Source: Rosenbergiella australiborealis (GTDB lineage Bacteria; Pseudomonadota; Gammaproteobacteria; Enterobacterales; Enterobacteriaceae). Taken from it: a stretch of DNA of 64,000 nt. A program made the translations under genes and the position numbers. Under the pieces are notes generated by a model, which was not told where the DNA came from, did no database searches, and worked only from the letters and a program-made list of their open reading frames with translations. Of the stretch, positions 27,497 to 37,238 are shown piece by piece. The stretch is taken from positions 1-64,000 of the forward strand of contig NZ_JABBFO010000002.1 in NCBI RefSeq assembly GCF_018494035.1. The letters are read 5' to 3'. Position 1 is the stretch's first letter. Each line of letters begins with the position of its first letter.

Positions 27497-29398
27497 TTGA
27501 ACGACGATTTTTCACAAGAAGGAACACTGGTTAATGCTATACCGGGGTTTCGCGCGCGTCAGGCGCAACAAATCATGGCGCAAGCTATCACTCAAGCTGT
27601 CAAAACCGCATCAACGCTATTAGTTGAGGCAGGGACGGGAACAGGTAAAACCTTTGCTTATCTGGTGCCTGCTCTTCGTTCTGGGAAAAAAGCAATCATT
27701 TCAACGGGTTCTCGGGCACTTCAAGACCAGTTATATCACCGAGATTTACCCACAATCGTCAATGCTCTGCAATTTTGCGGTAAAACGGCTATCTTAAAAG
27801 GCCGCAGTAATTATTTATGTCTGGAGCGCCTCGATGCCCAAAATAGTGCTGGCGGTGATCTTCCGGTACAACAACTTTCTGAACTGGTGAATGTACGCGC
27901 TTGGGCAAGCGTGACCGAGGAAGGCGATACTAGCCAATGTGCCGCGGTACCTGAGGATAGTCCCTTATGGCCATTAGTCACCAGCACAAATGATAATTGT
28001 CTGGGGAGTGATTGCCCACAATACGAGCACTGTTATGTGGTCAAAGCACGTAAACGTGCGCTCGAGGCGGATATCATTGTCGTTAATCACCACCTTTTCT
28101 TAGCCGATTTAGTTGTGAAAGAAGGGGGATTTGGTGAGCTTATCCCCGAAGCTGAGATAATGGTATTTGATGAAGCCCATCAACTTCCCGATATTGCGAG
28201 TCAATATTTTGGCCAACAATTAACCAGTCGGCAGTTACAGGATTTAGCCAGAGATATCATTATTGCTTATCGAACAGAAGTTCGTGATGTCACTCAGCTA
28301 CAAAAAGCGGCGGATAGATTAGCCCAAGCCACGCAGGATTTTCGGTTAATGTTGGGTGAGCCAGGGTTTCGCGGGAATCTACGTACTTTACTGGCAGATC
28401 AACGCCAATTACGTATGCACTATTTACTCGATGATGCACTGGAACTGTGTTACGACGTGATTAAACTCAATCTTGGTCGAAGTGCATTATTGGATGCGGC
28501 TTTTGATCGGGCAGGCCAGTATCGTAATCGTTTAAAGCGGTTAAATAACACTCAGGAACCGGGCTACAGCTACTGGTATGAATGCAGTCGGTATCACTTT
28601 ACCCTCGCGTTGACACCATTAAGTGTTGCTGAACGTTTTCAAGAAATCATGAAAGCGCGAAAAACCAGCTGGATATTTACTTCTGCGACACTCGCCGTGA
28701 AGGGTGAAATGGACTATTTCGCTCAACGATTAGGCGTCTCGGACGCAGAACAACTCATGCTAGAAAGCCCATTTGATTACGCACGACAGACGTTACTTTG
28801 TGTTCCGCGTTATTTAGCGGAAACCCGACAAGCCAGGAATGCAGAGCAGTTAGTCTCTCGATTAACCCCATTAATTGAAGCGAATGATGGCCGTTGCTTT
28901 TTCCTGTGCACGTCCTATCAGATGATGCGTGAGCTAGCTGGTTTATTTCGTGAACAGTTGCAGCGGCCGGTGTTACTACAAGGTGAAACCAGTAAAGGCC
29001 AATTATTAGCGCAATTTCTTTCAGCCGGGAATGCACTGCTTATTGCGACCAATAGCTTTTGGGAAGGTGTCGATGTGCGTGGTGATGCGTTATCAATGGT
29101 CATTATTGATAAACTCCCTTTCGCTTCCCCAGAAGACCCATTACTCAAAGCGCGGATGGAAGATGCACAACTTAAAGGCAATGATCCTTTTTACCATGTG
29201 CAACTACCGGACGCGGTAATTGCCTTGAAACAGGGAGTGGGGCGATTGATTCGTGATGAACAAGATAGGGGAGTAGTGATCATCTGTGACAGTCGATTAG
29301 TGACTCGGGCTTATGGAGAAATTTTTATCAAAAGCCTTCCCAATTGCCCACGTACTCGTGATCTGGATGTTGTTCTTGACTTCATTGACCGACAATGA
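27497..29398 (+). CDS. yoaA: DinG-family ATP-dependent DNA helicase YoaA
   Basis: YoaA is an XPD/DinG-type 5'-3' iron-sulphur helicase. In E. coli it pairs with HolC to repair stalled forks and gives tolerance to AZT. The 633-aa product (E. coli 636) shows Walker A EAGTGTGKT (44-52), cluster cysteines fitting Cys108, Cys168, Cys173 and Cys179, the DEAH box at 225-228, and motif VI GVGRLIRDEQDRG. No ATG fits; TTG 27497 (MNDDFSQEG) aligns with the E. coli start MTDDFAPDG and follows GGTGAAAG. tsaB starts 62 bp downstream. Confidence 0.95.
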   Translation: MNDDFSQEGTLVNAIPGFRARQAQQIMAQAITQAVKTASTLLVEAGTGTGKTFAYLVPALRSGKKAIISTGSRALQDQLYHRDLPTIVNALQFCGKTAILKGRSNYLCLERLDAQNSAGGDLPVQQLSELVNVRAWASVTEEGDTSQCAAVPEDSPLWPLVTSTNDNCLGSDCPQYEHCYVVKARKRALEADIIVVNHHLFLADLVVKEGGFGELIPEAEIMVFDEAHQLPDIASQYFGQQLTSRQLQDLARDIIIAYRTEVRDVTQLQKAADRLAQATQDFRLMLGEPGFRGNLRTLLADQRQLRMHYLLDDALELCYDVIKLNLGRSALLDAAFDRAGQYRNRLKRLNNTQEPGYSYWYECSRYHFTLALTPLSVAERFQEIMKARKTSWIFTSATLAVKGEMDYFAQRLGVSDAEQLMLESPFDYARQTLLCVPRYLAETRQARNAEQLVSRLTPLIEANDGRCFFLCTSYQMMRELAGLFREQLQRPVLLQGETSKGQLLAQFLSAGNALLIATNSFWEGVDVRGDALSMVIIDKLPFASPEDPLLKARMEDAQLKGNDPFYHVQLPDAVIALKQGVGRLIRDEQDRGVVIICDSRLVTRAYGEIFIKSLPNCPRTRDLDVVLDFIDRQ

Positions 29399-29460
29399 GC
29401 CCACTTTCACTCTCACTGAACTCTGTGTAAACTTGCCATCAAGAAAAGCGCTCGACAACA

Positions 29461-30189
29461 ATGAAGAACAATTTAATGACTGATTACTCTCTAACGACAC
29501 GGCTTTTGGCATTGGATACTGCCACTGAAGCCTGTTCGGTCGCATTATTAGACAATAATAAAATCTCTGCTGAATTTGCCCTAACACCTCGTGAACATAC
29601 GCAACGTATTCTGCCAATGATTGAACAATCATTGTTGACCCATAAGCTAAAGCTGCAGCAGCTTGACGCTTTAGTCTGCTGTTTGGGCCCTGGCAGTTTT
29701 ACGGGGGTTAGAATTGGAATTGGGATTGCTCAAGGTCTCGCCTATGGGGCAAAAATTCCATTAATTGGGGTGTCTAGTCTTGAAACCTTGGCGCAAGGCG
29801 CCTGGCGTTTACATCGTGCCGAGCGTGTGCTGGTGGCGATCGATGCACGCATGGACGAGGTTTATTGGGCAGTCTACGAACGTGACGCGAAAGGCGTTTG
29901 GCAGGGTAAAGAGACTGAACAGGTGCTATCTCCGCAAGCGGCGATCGAGCAAATGGCTGGACTCTCGGGTAAATGGCTGACTGCAGGCACGGGCTGGCAA
30001 GCCTACCCGCAGTTACTTCAGGGACATACGCTACACTTACAGCCAAGTGACAGTTTATTACCCCATGCTGAGGATATGCTACCCTTAGCATATCGCCTCT
30101 GGTTAGCCAATAGCGTGACCAATCCGGCTGAAATCGAACCTGTCTATCTACGTAATGAAGTGACTTGGAAAAAGCTACCCGGGCGCTGA
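29461..30189 (+). CDS. tsaB: tRNA t6A37 biosynthesis protein TsaB
   Basis: TsaB (YeaZ) is the scaffold partner of TsaD in the complex that transfers threonylcarbamoyl to A37 of ANN-decoding tRNAs. The 242-aa product (E. coli 231) has the ASKHA-type N-terminus [16 protein letters not shown], the conserved [19 protein letters not shown], and C-terminal [19 protein letters not shown] 29461 gives a slightly longer start than in E. coli; ATG 29476 (MTDYSLTTR) is an alternative. It lies in the yoaA-tsaB-yeaY-fadD-rnd row conserved in enterics. Confidence 0.94.
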   Translation: MKNNLMTDYSLTTRLLALDTATEACSVALLDNNKISAEFALTPREHTQRILPMIEQSLLTHKLKLQQLDALVCCLGPGSFTGVRIGIGIAQGLAYGAKIPLIGVSSLETLAQGAWRLHRAERVLVAIDARMDEVYWAVYERDAKGVWQGKETEQVLSPQAAIEQMAGLSGKWLTAGTGWQAYPQLLQGHTLHLQPSDSLLPHAEDMLPLAYRLWLANSVTNPAEIEPVYLRNEVTWKKLPGR

Positions 30190-30253
30190 TATTCACCGGA
30201 AACTTTTCATTAATCAATTTGTCTACAGTCACAGTCTGATAGGGGAGTGCGTT

Positions 30254-30838
30254 ATGAAATTTTATCGCCGTGCTGTAATGGCTTGTATTTTACCGTTAGT
30301 TTTTTTGACGGGCTGTGTCTCAATTCCGAAATCGATCCAAGGAAATTCCCCTGTACCGCAGCAAGATTTTGTTCGGGTTATGAGCGCCCCTGCATTATAC
30401 ATTGGACAGGAATCTCGTTTCGGTGGAAAGGTTATCCATGTGACGAATCGCGATAATTTAACCCGCGTCGAGTTATTGGTTCAACCCTTAGATGAAGATG
30501 CTCGCCCTATCTTAGGGTCTTCATCGTTAGGCCGTTTATATGCTGACATTCCAAGTTTTGTCGATCCGGCCGAACTTACCAATCAGTATGTGACGGTGTT
30601 GGGGTTTATACAGCGTGTTGAGCCGGGGAAAATAGACCAACAACGTTACTCTTTTCTGGTGATCAATGTAACGGGATATCAGCGTTGGCATCTGACTCAG
30701 CAGGTCATGTCGCCGCCGATGCCCATTGATCCTTGGGTAGGCTATGGCCCACGCTATGGGCGTCGCGGTTTTATTGATCCTTGGTGGGGATATTCGATGC
30801 CAGGACCAATGCCAGTGCAGACCTTTTTATCCGAATAA
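30254..30838 (+). CDS. yeaY: Slp-family outer membrane lipoprotein YeaY
   Basis: The 194-aa product (E. coli 193) has a lipoprotein signal peptide with lipobox LTGC (Cys at about residue 22). The mature residues after Cys are Val-Ser, so outer-membrane sorting is expected. The Slp-domain core includes FVRVMSAPALYIGQESRFGG and VTGYQRWHLTQQV. The Gly/Trp/Tyr-rich C-terminus is also seen in E. coli. Role unknown; the relative Slp is stationary-phase induced. AGGGGAG lies before the ATG. A strong terminator separates it from fadD. Confidence 0.92.
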   Translation: MKFYRRAVMACILPLVFLTGCVSIPKSIQGNSPVPQQDFVRVMSAPALYIGQESRFGGKVIHVTNRDNLTRVELLVQPLDEDARPILGSSSLGRLYADIPSFVDPAELTNQYVTVLGFIQRVEPGKIDQQRYSFLVINVTGYQRWHLTQQVMSPPMPIDPWVGYGPRYGRRGFIDPWWGYSMPGPMPVQTFLSE

Positions 30839-30852
30839 AAGTCAATGCAGTA

Positions 30853-30886
30853 GCCGGTCGCCGCCGTCGTCGACCGGTTTTTTTTA
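30853..30886 (+). terminator. yeaY intrinsic terminator
   Basis: A stem of CCGGTCG / CGACCGG around a GC-rich loop, followed by eight Ts, 15 bp after the yeaY stop. fadD must have its own promoter in the 64 bp that remain. Confidence 0.88.
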
Positions 30887-30949
30887 TGGACAATCGAGAA
30901 GGTCACACAATGCTCAAGTGTGGCTACCGATTTTAACAAGGGAAGTATT

Positions 30950-32650
30950 ATGACCGATACACATCAGGGCTTAACACGCCAACCTTCGCAATTATTCTCA
31001 AAACTTGTTGCTCAGGAGCGTATCACTCAGCATTATTCGTCGTTATTAGCGATGTTTGAACAGTCGGTAGGCCGATATGCCAACCATATAGCATTTAGTA
31101 ATTTAGGGGCATCACTCAGCTATCGTCAGCTTGATGAACGGAGTCGAGATCTCGCTGCATACTTCCAGCATACGCTTGGCGTGGCAGTTGGACAGCGTGT
31201 GGGCGTGATGTTACCCAACTGTTTACAGTATCCTATTGTATTTTTTGCTCTTATTCGCTGTGGGGCCATCGCTGTCAATATTAATCCGCTTTATACTGCT
31301 CGTGAGCTTCGTCATCAACTTAATGATAGTGGGGCGAATACCGTAGTCATTATGAGTAATTTTGCTCATACCCTTGAGGCGGTCATTGAAGAAAGTCCCG
31401 TAAAGCATGTGATAGTGACGGAATTGGGGGATGAGCATCCGATACTGCGTCGGACGTTGATCAATTTTACGCTGAATCATGTCAAAAAGAAGGTTCCTAG
31501 ATGGCAACTTCCCCATCAACAGTATCGTCATTGTCTTGCTAAGGGAAAGTCTTTGCCCTATCAACGACCGAGTCTTACCCTTGATGATATTGCATTACTC
31601 CAATATACAGGAGGCACTACCGGGGTTGCCAAAGGCGCAATGCTGACGCACGGTAATTTGCTAGCAAATATAGAGCAGATCAAGAAGGTGTATGGTGATA
31701 GGCTTAGTTTGGGTGAAGAACGAATACTAAGTGTACTGCCGCTTTATCATATTTTTGCGTTGATGATTAACTGTTTGTTATTTGTGGAGTTGGGGGGGAG
31801 TAATTTATTAATTACCAATCCTATCGATATTGATAATTGGGTGAAGTCATTAAAGAAATATAAATTTACGGTGATCTCAGGTGTCAACACACTTTATACA
31901 CGGCTTTTTAATCATGCAATGTTTCGTCAGCTTGACTTTTCATCATTAAAAATCAGTGTCGCGGGGGGAATGCCGATGCAACCGGATATCGCACAAAAGT
32001 GGCAAACATTAACGGGTTCTAGCATTATTGAAGGTTATGGTTTAACAGAATGTTCGCCATTGGTAACCGTGAATGCACTCTCTACCAACACATTTACCGG
32101 AACGATCGGTGTACCTATCGCCTCGACAGAAATTATGTTGCTTTCTGAACAGTCAGAACCGGTTCCTCTCGGTCAGCCGGGTGAGCTTTGCGTGCGTGGC
32201 CCACAAGTGATGAAAGGGTATTGGCAGCAACCTAGTGAAACGGCAGCTGTGATGGATGCGAATGGGTGGCTTCATACCGGCGATATTGCGCTTATCACCG
32301 AACAAGGGGTGGTAAAACTTGTTGATCGGAAGAAAAATATTATTCTCGTTTCTGGATTTAATGTTTATCCCAGCGAAATAGAATCTGTATTGAATGCTCA
32401 TCCTCTTATCGATGAATCTGCGGCGATTGGCGTACCTGATGAGGTAAGTGGTGAAGCCGTAAAAATCTTTGTGGTTCGCAATGATAGGGGGGTAACGGCA
32501 GAGCAGATCATCCTTTACTGCCGCGAACAATTAACGGGCTATAAAGTCCCAAAACTGATTGAATTTCGTGATAGTTTACCTAAAAACCCCTTAGGTAAAA
32601 TTTTACGCCATACACTTACTACCGCGACAACGACTGAACCAACGCGGTAA
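30950..32650 (+). CDS. fadD: long-chain fatty acid--CoA ligase
   Basis: Activates imported long-chain fatty acids with CoA and ATP at the inner face of the membrane for beta-oxidation. The 566-aa product (E. coli 561) has the AMP-binding P-loop YTGGTTGVAKGA (219-230), the motif GYGLTECSPLV, and the fatty-acyl signature GWLHTGDIALI...VDRKKNIILVSGFNVYPSEIE, interrupted by a variable stretch. ATG 30950 follows AAGGGAAG; a 10-residue longer reading is not supported. I do not see a FadR operator in the short upstream gap, and fadR is not beside dsbB/dadA as it is in E. coli. Confidence 0.95.
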   Translation: MTDTHQGLTRQPSQLFSKLVAQERITQHYSSLLAMFEQSVGRYANHIAFSNLGASLSYRQLDERSRDLAAYFQHTLGVAVGQRVGVMLPNCLQYPIVFFALIRCGAIAVNINPLYTARELRHQLNDSGANTVVIMSNFAHTLEAVIEESPVKHVIVTELGDEHPILRRTLINFTLNHVKKKVPRWQLPHQQYRHCLAKGKSLPYQRPSLTLDDIALLQYTGGTTGVAKGAMLTHGNLLANIEQIKKVYGDRLSLGEERILSVLPLYHIFALMINCLLFVELGGSNLLITNPIDIDNWVKSLKKYKFTVISGVNTLYTRLFNHAMFRQLDFSSLKISVAGGMPMQPDIAQKWQTLTGSSIIEGYGLTECSPLVTVNALSTNTFTGTIGVPIASTEIMLLSEQSEPVPLGQPGELCVRGPQVMKGYWQQPSETAAVMDANGWLHTGDIALITEQGVVKLVDRKKNIILVSGFNVYPSEIESVLNAHPLIDESAAIGVPDEVSGEAVKIFVVRNDRGVTAEQIILYCREQLTGYKVPKLIEFRDSLPKNPLGKILRHTLTTATTTEPTR

Positions 32651-32678
32651 CTGTAGTACATTGAGATTGAGAGAGACT

Positions 32679-33803
32679 ATGTTGAGTTATCGTTTTATTA
32701 ATACTGATCAGCAATTAGCCGATTGTTGTCAGGATGTACAGGACGTAGACGCTATTGCTCTGGATACAGAGTTTGTCCGGACACGTACCTATTTTCCTTT
32801 GCTTGGCTTGATTCAACTGAACGATGGCAAACAAGTAAGTTTAATCGACCCGTTACCAATTACCGATTGGCAACCCTTTATTGACGTGCTGAGTAATAAA
32901 AAAATTATTAAGTATCTTCATGCCGGAGGGGAGGATTTAGAGGTTTTTCTCAATCGTTTCGGGATTGTACCTCAGCCGATGGTCGATACACAGACTATGG
33001 CCGCTTTTTTAGGGCATCCACCCTCTTGGGGATTTGCAGCTATGGTGGCGGAATATACGGGTATTCAACTTGATAAGAGTGAGTCTCGTACGGATTGGTT
33101 AGCTCGCCCTCTGACCGAGAAGCAGTGCCAATATGCCGCTGCGGATGTGCACTATTTATTACCTATAGCAAAACAGTTACATCAACAAGCCTTGGAACAG
33201 GGACAGTTTGCGTTTATAGAAAGTGAATGCAGTTTACAAATTCGTCGGCGTCAGCAAACGATAGACCCTGCATTCGCATACCAAGAAATTTCGCAAGCGT
33301 GGCAGCTGAAACCTCGTCAATTAGCAGTATTACGCTGCTTGGCTGAGTGGCGATTAGAGTACGCGCGCCAGCATAATATGGCGGTCAATTTTGTTGTTAA
33401 AGAAGAAATGCTTTGGAAAACAGCACGCTTTTGTCCGACTTCATTGGCAGAATTGCGCGAATTAGGCGCCACAGGGCCAGAAATTCGTTTTCACGGTGAA
33501 AAATTAGTTGCGCTTGTGAAAGAGGGACAAGCTATTCCTGAGGATCAGCTCCCGAAGCCCTTGAAAAACTTGATTGAATTGCCGAATTATCGCTCTTTAT
33601 TTGCTGAACTAAAAGAAGCTGTGAAACAGGTAAGTGTCAGCAGTGGCTATAGCCAAGAGATACTTGCTTCACGGCGTCAAATTAATCAATTGATTAGCGC
33701 GCATTGGCAATTGAAGCCCAGTGAAAATCAGCCAGAGCTTCTTTATGGCTGGAGAGGCGAATTACTGGGCCCCAAGCTCAATCAAATTTTAGCAAACTAT
33801 TAA
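32679..33803 (+). CDS. rnd: ribonuclease D
   Basis: A 3'-5' exoribonuclease that trims tRNA and other small RNA precursors. The 374-aa product (E. coli 375) shows the DEDD catalytic residues: Asp29 and Glu31 in LDTEFVRTRTY, Asp86 in HAGGEDLEVF, and Asp156 in YAAADVHYLLP. HRDC domains follow (about 210-290 and 300-374, ending LYGWRGELLGPKL). The ATG at 32679 follows GAGAGA. It lies 28 bp after fadD and is likely co-transcribed with it. Confidence 0.95.
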   Translation: MLSYRFINTDQQLADCCQDVQDVDAIALDTEFVRTRTYFPLLGLIQLNDGKQVSLIDPLPITDWQPFIDVLSNKKIIKYLHAGGEDLEVFLNRFGIVPQPMVDTQTMAAFLGHPPSWGFAAMVAEYTGIQLDKSESRTDWLARPLTEKQCQYAAADVHYLLPIAKQLHQQALEQGQFAFIESECSLQIRRRQQTIDPAFAYQEISQAWQLKPRQLAVLRCLAEWRLEYARQHNMAVNFVVKEEMLWKTARFCPTSLAELRELGATGPEIRFHGEKLVALVKEGQAIPEDQLPKPLKNLIELPNYRSLFAELKEAVKQVSVSSGYSQEILASRRQINQLISAHWQLKPSENQPELLYGWRGELLGPKLNQILANY

Positions 33804-33808
33804 TCAAG

Positions 33809-33836
33809 AAGGGCGGTATAACTACCGCTCTTCCTT
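33809..33836. terminator. rnd/minE shared terminator
   Basis: A 10-bp stem AAGGGCGGTA / TACCGCTCTT (one G-U pair on the plus strand) with loop TAAC, between the convergent stop codons of rnd and minE. Confidence 0.65.
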
Positions 33837-33841
33837 ATTGA

Positions 33842-34117
33842 TTACTTAGCCACTTCTTCTGCTTCAGCTTCTGGTAACGTCACGTTCAATTCAAGAATGG
33901 AAATGTCTTCTCCTTTCTGATCGAGCTGAACCGTTACCATATCAGGATCAATTTTAACGTACTTACAAATGACTTCTAGAATATCGCGCTTTAGTTGAGG
34001 AAGGTAATGGGGTTCACTGTCTCCACGACGACGTTCAGCAACAATAATTTGTAATCGTTCTTTCGCGATATTCGCGGTATTTTTTTTTCGGGATAAAAAG
34101 AAATCTAACAGCGCCAT
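33842..34117 (-). CDS. minE: division-site topological specificity factor MinE
   Basis: MinE stimulates MinD ATPase and drives the pole-to-pole oscillation that keeps MinCD away from midcell. The 91-aa product (E. coli 88) has the N-terminal membrane-binding and anti-MinCD segment [24 protein letters not shown] and the C-terminal topological-specificity domain ([13 protein letters not shown]). The tail is a little longer and acidic (EAEAEEVAK). It begins 3 bp after the minD stop. Confidence 0.96.
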   Translation of the reverse strand: MALLDFFLSRKKNTANIAKERLQIIVAERRRGDSEPHYLPQLKRDILEVICKYVKIDPDMVTVQLDQKGEDISILELNVTLPEAEAEEVAK

Positions 34118-34120
34118 AGT

Positions 34121-34933
34121 CTATCCCCCAAATAGGCGTTTTAGGAAACCCTTCTTCTCTTCTTCGATAAAGCGGAAGGGACGTTCTTCGCCGAGCAAGC
34201 GTTCAACCGTATCACTGTATGCACGACCTGCATCTGATGCTTCATCTAAGATCACCGGTTCACCTTGGTTAGAGGCCCGTAATACGGATTGATCTTCAGG
34301 AATAACACCAATTAAAGGAATATGTAATATTTCTAAAACATCTTCCATGCTTAACATATCGCCACGATTAACACGACCTGCGTTATAGCGAGTGAGAAGA
34401 AGATGTTCTTTAACCGGTGTTTCCCCTTTTTCAGCACGGCGGGATTTTGACGCAATAATTCCCAAAATCCGGTCTGAGTCGCGGACTGATGAAACTTCCG
34501 GGTTAGTGGTAATGATCGCTTCATCAGCGAAGTAGAGGGCCATTAACGCACCCGTTTCAATACCTGCTGGGGAGTCGCAAACAATGAAATCAAAGTTCAT
34601 TTTCTTTAATTCATTCAGAACTTTTTCTACACCTTCGTAATTCAAGGCATCTTTATCACGCGTTTGTGAAGCCGGGAGGATGTATAAGGTTTCAGTGCGC
34701 TTATCTTTGATAAGTGCTTGATTTAGGGTTGCATCTCCCTGAATCACGTTGACGAAGTCATACACAACACGGCGCTCACAACCCATGATGAGATCGAGAT
34801 TACGCAGACCAATATCAAAATCGATAACGACTGTTTTTTTTCCTTTGCGGGCGAGTCCCGTTGCGATGGCTGCGCTTGACGTGGTTTTACCAACGCCCCC
34901 TTTACCCGATGTAACTACAATTATGCGTGCCAT
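34121..34933 (-). CDS. minD: septum-site ATPase MinD
   Basis: A membrane-associated ParA-type ATPase that recruits MinC to the membrane. The 270-aa product is the same length as in E. coli. It has the deviant Walker A GKGGVGKTT (10-18), switch region VICDSPAGIE, and the C-terminal amphipathic membrane-targeting helix (KKGFLKRLFGG). It lies between minC (33-bp gap) and minE in the usual minCDE operon. Confidence 0.97.
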   Translation of the reverse strand: MARIIVVTSGKGGVGKTTSSAAIATGLARKGKKTVVIDFDIGLRNLDLIMGCERRVVYDFVNVIQGDATLNQALIKDKRTETLYILPASQTRDKDALNYEGVEKVLNELKKMNFDFIVCDSPAGIETGALMALYFADEAIITTNPEVSSVRDSDRILGIIASKSRRAEKGETPVKEHLLLTRYNAGRVNRGDMLSMEDVLEILHIPLIGVIPEDQSVLRASNQGEPVILDEASDAGRAYSDTVERLLGEERPFRFIEEEKKGFLKRLFGG

Positions 34934-34966
34934 ATTTCTTTATTTCCTTAACTTAAGAAAAGGGGT

Positions 34967-35677
34967 CTAATTTAATGATTCAATAGCCAGAGAGCCTTCA
35001 CGTAAGGCTAACCGCGCTGCTTTGCTAAAATACTCACTAGGAATTTGGTCCATAATCCAATATTCACCGGCAATCGACACTAATTCGGCAGCAAGATGAG
35101 TACAGAAAATCTGGGCTTGTTGATCACCACTTGCCCCGGCCAGAGCACGTCCACGCATATTGCCGTAAATGTGGATATTTCCATCCGCAACCAGTTCAGC
35201 ACCTGCACTAACACTACTGGTGACGATCAAATCGGCATTACGGGCATAAATTTGCTGCCCAGAACGAATAGGCGTATCAATAATACGTGTACGAAAGATT
35301 TTTTCTTCTTCTTGAAGCGTCGCGGCCTCAGGCACGGGGGCGGGAACCTCTGCCGCTTTGGGCGCAGAGGTTTTTCCCTCATTTAAGAGAGGAATGCCCA
35401 ACGAGGTGATTTGAGCTTTAAGCTGTTCATCTTTACATCCGCTGATCCCAACGATTTTTAACCCTGATTGTGAAACCGCATGATGCATCTTTTTCCAATC
35501 AACAGCATTGTTTAACGATGAAACGTTAACGACCACAGGGGCATTGGCTAGGAATGCAGGCGCTTGGGCTATTTTTTCCTGAATCGCTTTTAACACCACA
35601 TCAGGCTGTGAATGATTAATGTGGACAACAGAAAGTGTGAAGTTGCTGCCTTTAAGTTCAATGGGCGTCTGTGACAT
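34967..35677 (-). CDS. minC: septum-site inhibitor MinC
   Basis: Blocks FtsZ polymerisation away from midcell. The 236-aa product (E. coli 231) has the N-terminal FtsZ-binding domain (about 1-105), a Pro/Ala/Glu-rich linker (about 108-130), and the C-terminal beta-helix domain that binds MinD and forms copolymers ([33 protein letters not shown]). It is the first gene of minCDE, with a 155-bp divergent spacer to ycgL. Confidence 0.96.
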   Translation of the reverse strand: MSQTPIELKGSNFTLSVVHINHSQPDVVLKAIQEKIAQAPAFLANAPVVVNVSSLNNAVDWKKMHHAVSQSGLKIVGISGCKDEQLKAQITSLGIPLLNEGKTSAPKAAEVPAPVPEAATLQEEEKIFRTRIIDTPIRSGQQIYARNADLIVTSSVSAGAELVADGNIHIYGNMRGRALAGASGDQQAQIFCTHLAAELVSIAGEYWIMDQIPSEYFSKAARLALREGSLAIESLN

Positions 35678-35832
35678 CTATAATTATTCAGTCCTGTGAT
35701 TTTTTATACACCTTACCTGACTTTAAGAAAGAGTAAAGTCCTCGATATCGCTAATATTTTGTTAACCCTAAGCATGTTATAATTACGCTATTCATCAGGC
35801 AAGCCACCGAGTTACATTATTCGGAGAATTTT

Positions 35833-36111
35833 ATGATTTGTGCAATATATCGAAGTCCATTACGTGACCAGACCTATCTGTATCTCAGCAAAAAAGATGA
35901 TTTTAGCTGTGTTCCGGAAGCGTTAATGAAAGGCTTTGGAAAACCGCAGTTGGCGATGGTTATCTCATTAGAAGGCAGGGCGCACTTAGCTTCTGCAGAT
36001 ATTACTAAGGTTAAGCAGCAGCTTAAAGAGCAGGGGTATTATCTACAGATCCCCCCTCCGGTTGAAAACCTACTTACTCAGCACTTAGCCACGGAAGCAA
36101 AAGATAATTAA
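35833..36111 (+). CDS. ycgL: YcgL domain protein (DUF709)
   Basis: The 92-aa product is a full YcgL domain ([18 protein letters not shown] at the start, [12 protein letters not shown] in the middle). The family is nearly always next to minC in gamma-proteobacteria. It is cytoplasmic; no biochemical role is established. CGGAG lies 8 bp before the ATG. In E. coli ycgM follows; here ycgN comes next and ycgM is missing. Confidence 0.93.
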   Translation: MICAIYRSPLRDQTYLYLSKKDDFSCVPEALMKGFGKPQLAMVISLEGRAHLASADITKVKQQLKEQGYYLQIPPPVENLLTQHLATEAKDN

Positions 36112-36196
36112 GATTCATCTGTAAGTGTAATATCACTATAATTTTTTCGTTGAATACGATAACAGTAAAATGAACAAGTAATTATTGGATTTATTT

Positions 36197-36634
36197 ATGA
36201 CAATGCTTCCTTTTTGGCAAACAAAAAGTCTTGAGCAAATGAGTGATAGTGAATGGGAGTCAGTCTGTGATGGCTGTGGTCAATGTTGTTTAAATAAACT
36301 ACAAGATGCCGATACTGACGAAATCTATTTCACCAATGTCGCCTGCAATTTACTCAATATAAAAACCTGTCAGTGTCGCCATTACGAGAATCGTTTTGCC
36401 TATGAACCTGACTGTATCAAACTGACTCGGGAAAACTTACCTACTTTCTCATGGCTCCCGAGGACATGTAGCTATCGACTGCTGGCTGAAGGTCAGGATT
36501 TACCGGCTTGGCACCCATTGAAAGTGGGTTCAGCAAAAGCGATGCATGCACAACGTATTTCTGTTAGGCATATTGCGGTGAGAGAGAGCGAAGTACGTAA
36601 TTGGGAAGATCACATTATTCCTAATATAGAATAA
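36197..36634 (+). CDS. ycgN: YcgN family Cys-rich protein (UPF0260)
   Basis: The 145-aa product (E. coli about 150) contains the conserved cysteine cluster CDGCGQCC (near residue 25), CQC in [14 protein letters not shown]-like EPDC, and CSYR. This pattern suggests binding of a metal or iron-sulphur cluster. It contains the family motif [11 protein letters not shown] and ends near the [16 protein letters not shown] block. Function is unknown. ATG 36197 was chosen over TTG 36185 because E. coli YcgN starts at MTTMAEHPFWQ and this one gives MTMLPFWQ. Confidence 0.9.
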   Translation: MTMLPFWQTKSLEQMSDSEWESVCDGCGQCCLNKLQDADTDEIYFTNVACNLLNIKTCQCRHYENRFAYEPDCIKLTRENLPTFSWLPRTCSYRLLAEGQDLPAWHPLKVGSAKAMHAQRISVRHIAVRESEVRNWEDHIIPNIE

Positions 36635-36650
36635 TAAATCTCTTATATAC

Positions 36651-36697
36651 ATGAACAGCCCCTCAACGCAGAGAATCGCCTATGAGGGACTGTTCAT
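36651..36697. terminator. ycgN/dsbB shared hairpin
   Basis: Arms ATGAACAG (36651-36658) and CTGTTCAT (36690-36697) with an inner CCCTCA / TGAGGG pairing form one extended stem-loop between convergent stop codons. There is no long U-run. Confidence 0.55.
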
Positions 36698-36716
36698 TTA
36701 GCGTGGTATGAGTGAA

Positions 36717-37238
36717 TCAGCCTTTGTTCTTTCTCGGACAAGGCATTTGCACTACGAGTACTAGCAGTCCGATTAAAAATAATCCCGCACTTATCCCCAC
36801 CAACCATTGTGCCATGGTCATTGATAACAACTCCCAACCTTTGTCCATACAATTGCCAGTCGGCGTAAAGATGGCAGGGAACCAATGGTTTAACGGTAAC
36901 CATTGCGGAAATCTTGGAAAAAAGTCACAGGTGGCAAACAGAGGTGGGTGGAGCTGTAATTGTGTTTGTTCCCAAGCAAGGGTGAATGTTTTTTCCGCGG
37001 CTACTAACCAGCCGATGATTGCAACGAGGCGTAAAGGTGTTTTGGGCGCGATTGCGCCGACTAAGGCGGCCAATAAAAGTCCTGCGAGCGCAGCCCGTTG
37101 ATACACACAGAGCACACACGGCTTTTGATCAAGATAATATTGAAAACCCAATGCAGTCAGTTCTAAGACCAGTACCCCAGCTGCAAGCAACAACCAAGCG
37201 CCTCGGTGAAAAGAGAACAGTTTCAATTTCCGTAGCAT
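36717..37238 (-). CDS. dsbB: disulphide bond formation protein DsbB
   Basis: A quinone reductase of the inner membrane that reoxidises DsbA. The 173-aa product (E. coli 176) has four membrane helices. The two catalytic pairs are at the same residue numbers as in E. coli: Cys41-Cys44 in KPCVLCVYQRA and Cys104/Cys130 in the second periplasmic loop (ATCDFF, TGNCMDKG). The adjacent RA of YQRAA is the quinone-binding region. E. coli has nhaB and fadR next to it; neither is present here. Confidence 0.95.
   Translation of the reverse strand: MLRKLKLFSFHRGAWLLLAAGVLVLELTALGFQYYLDQKPCVLCVYQRAALAGLLLAALVGAIAPKTPLRLVAIIGWLVAAEKTFTLAWEQTQLQLHPPLFATCDFFPRFPQWLPLNHWFPAIFTPTGNCMDKGWELLSMTMAQWLVGISAGLFLIGLLVLVVQMPCPRKNKG

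Noticed and set aside
30887-30949. FadR operator before fadD
   Set aside because: Only a weak 5-bp CACAC/GTGTG inverted pair; it does not match the FadR consensus.
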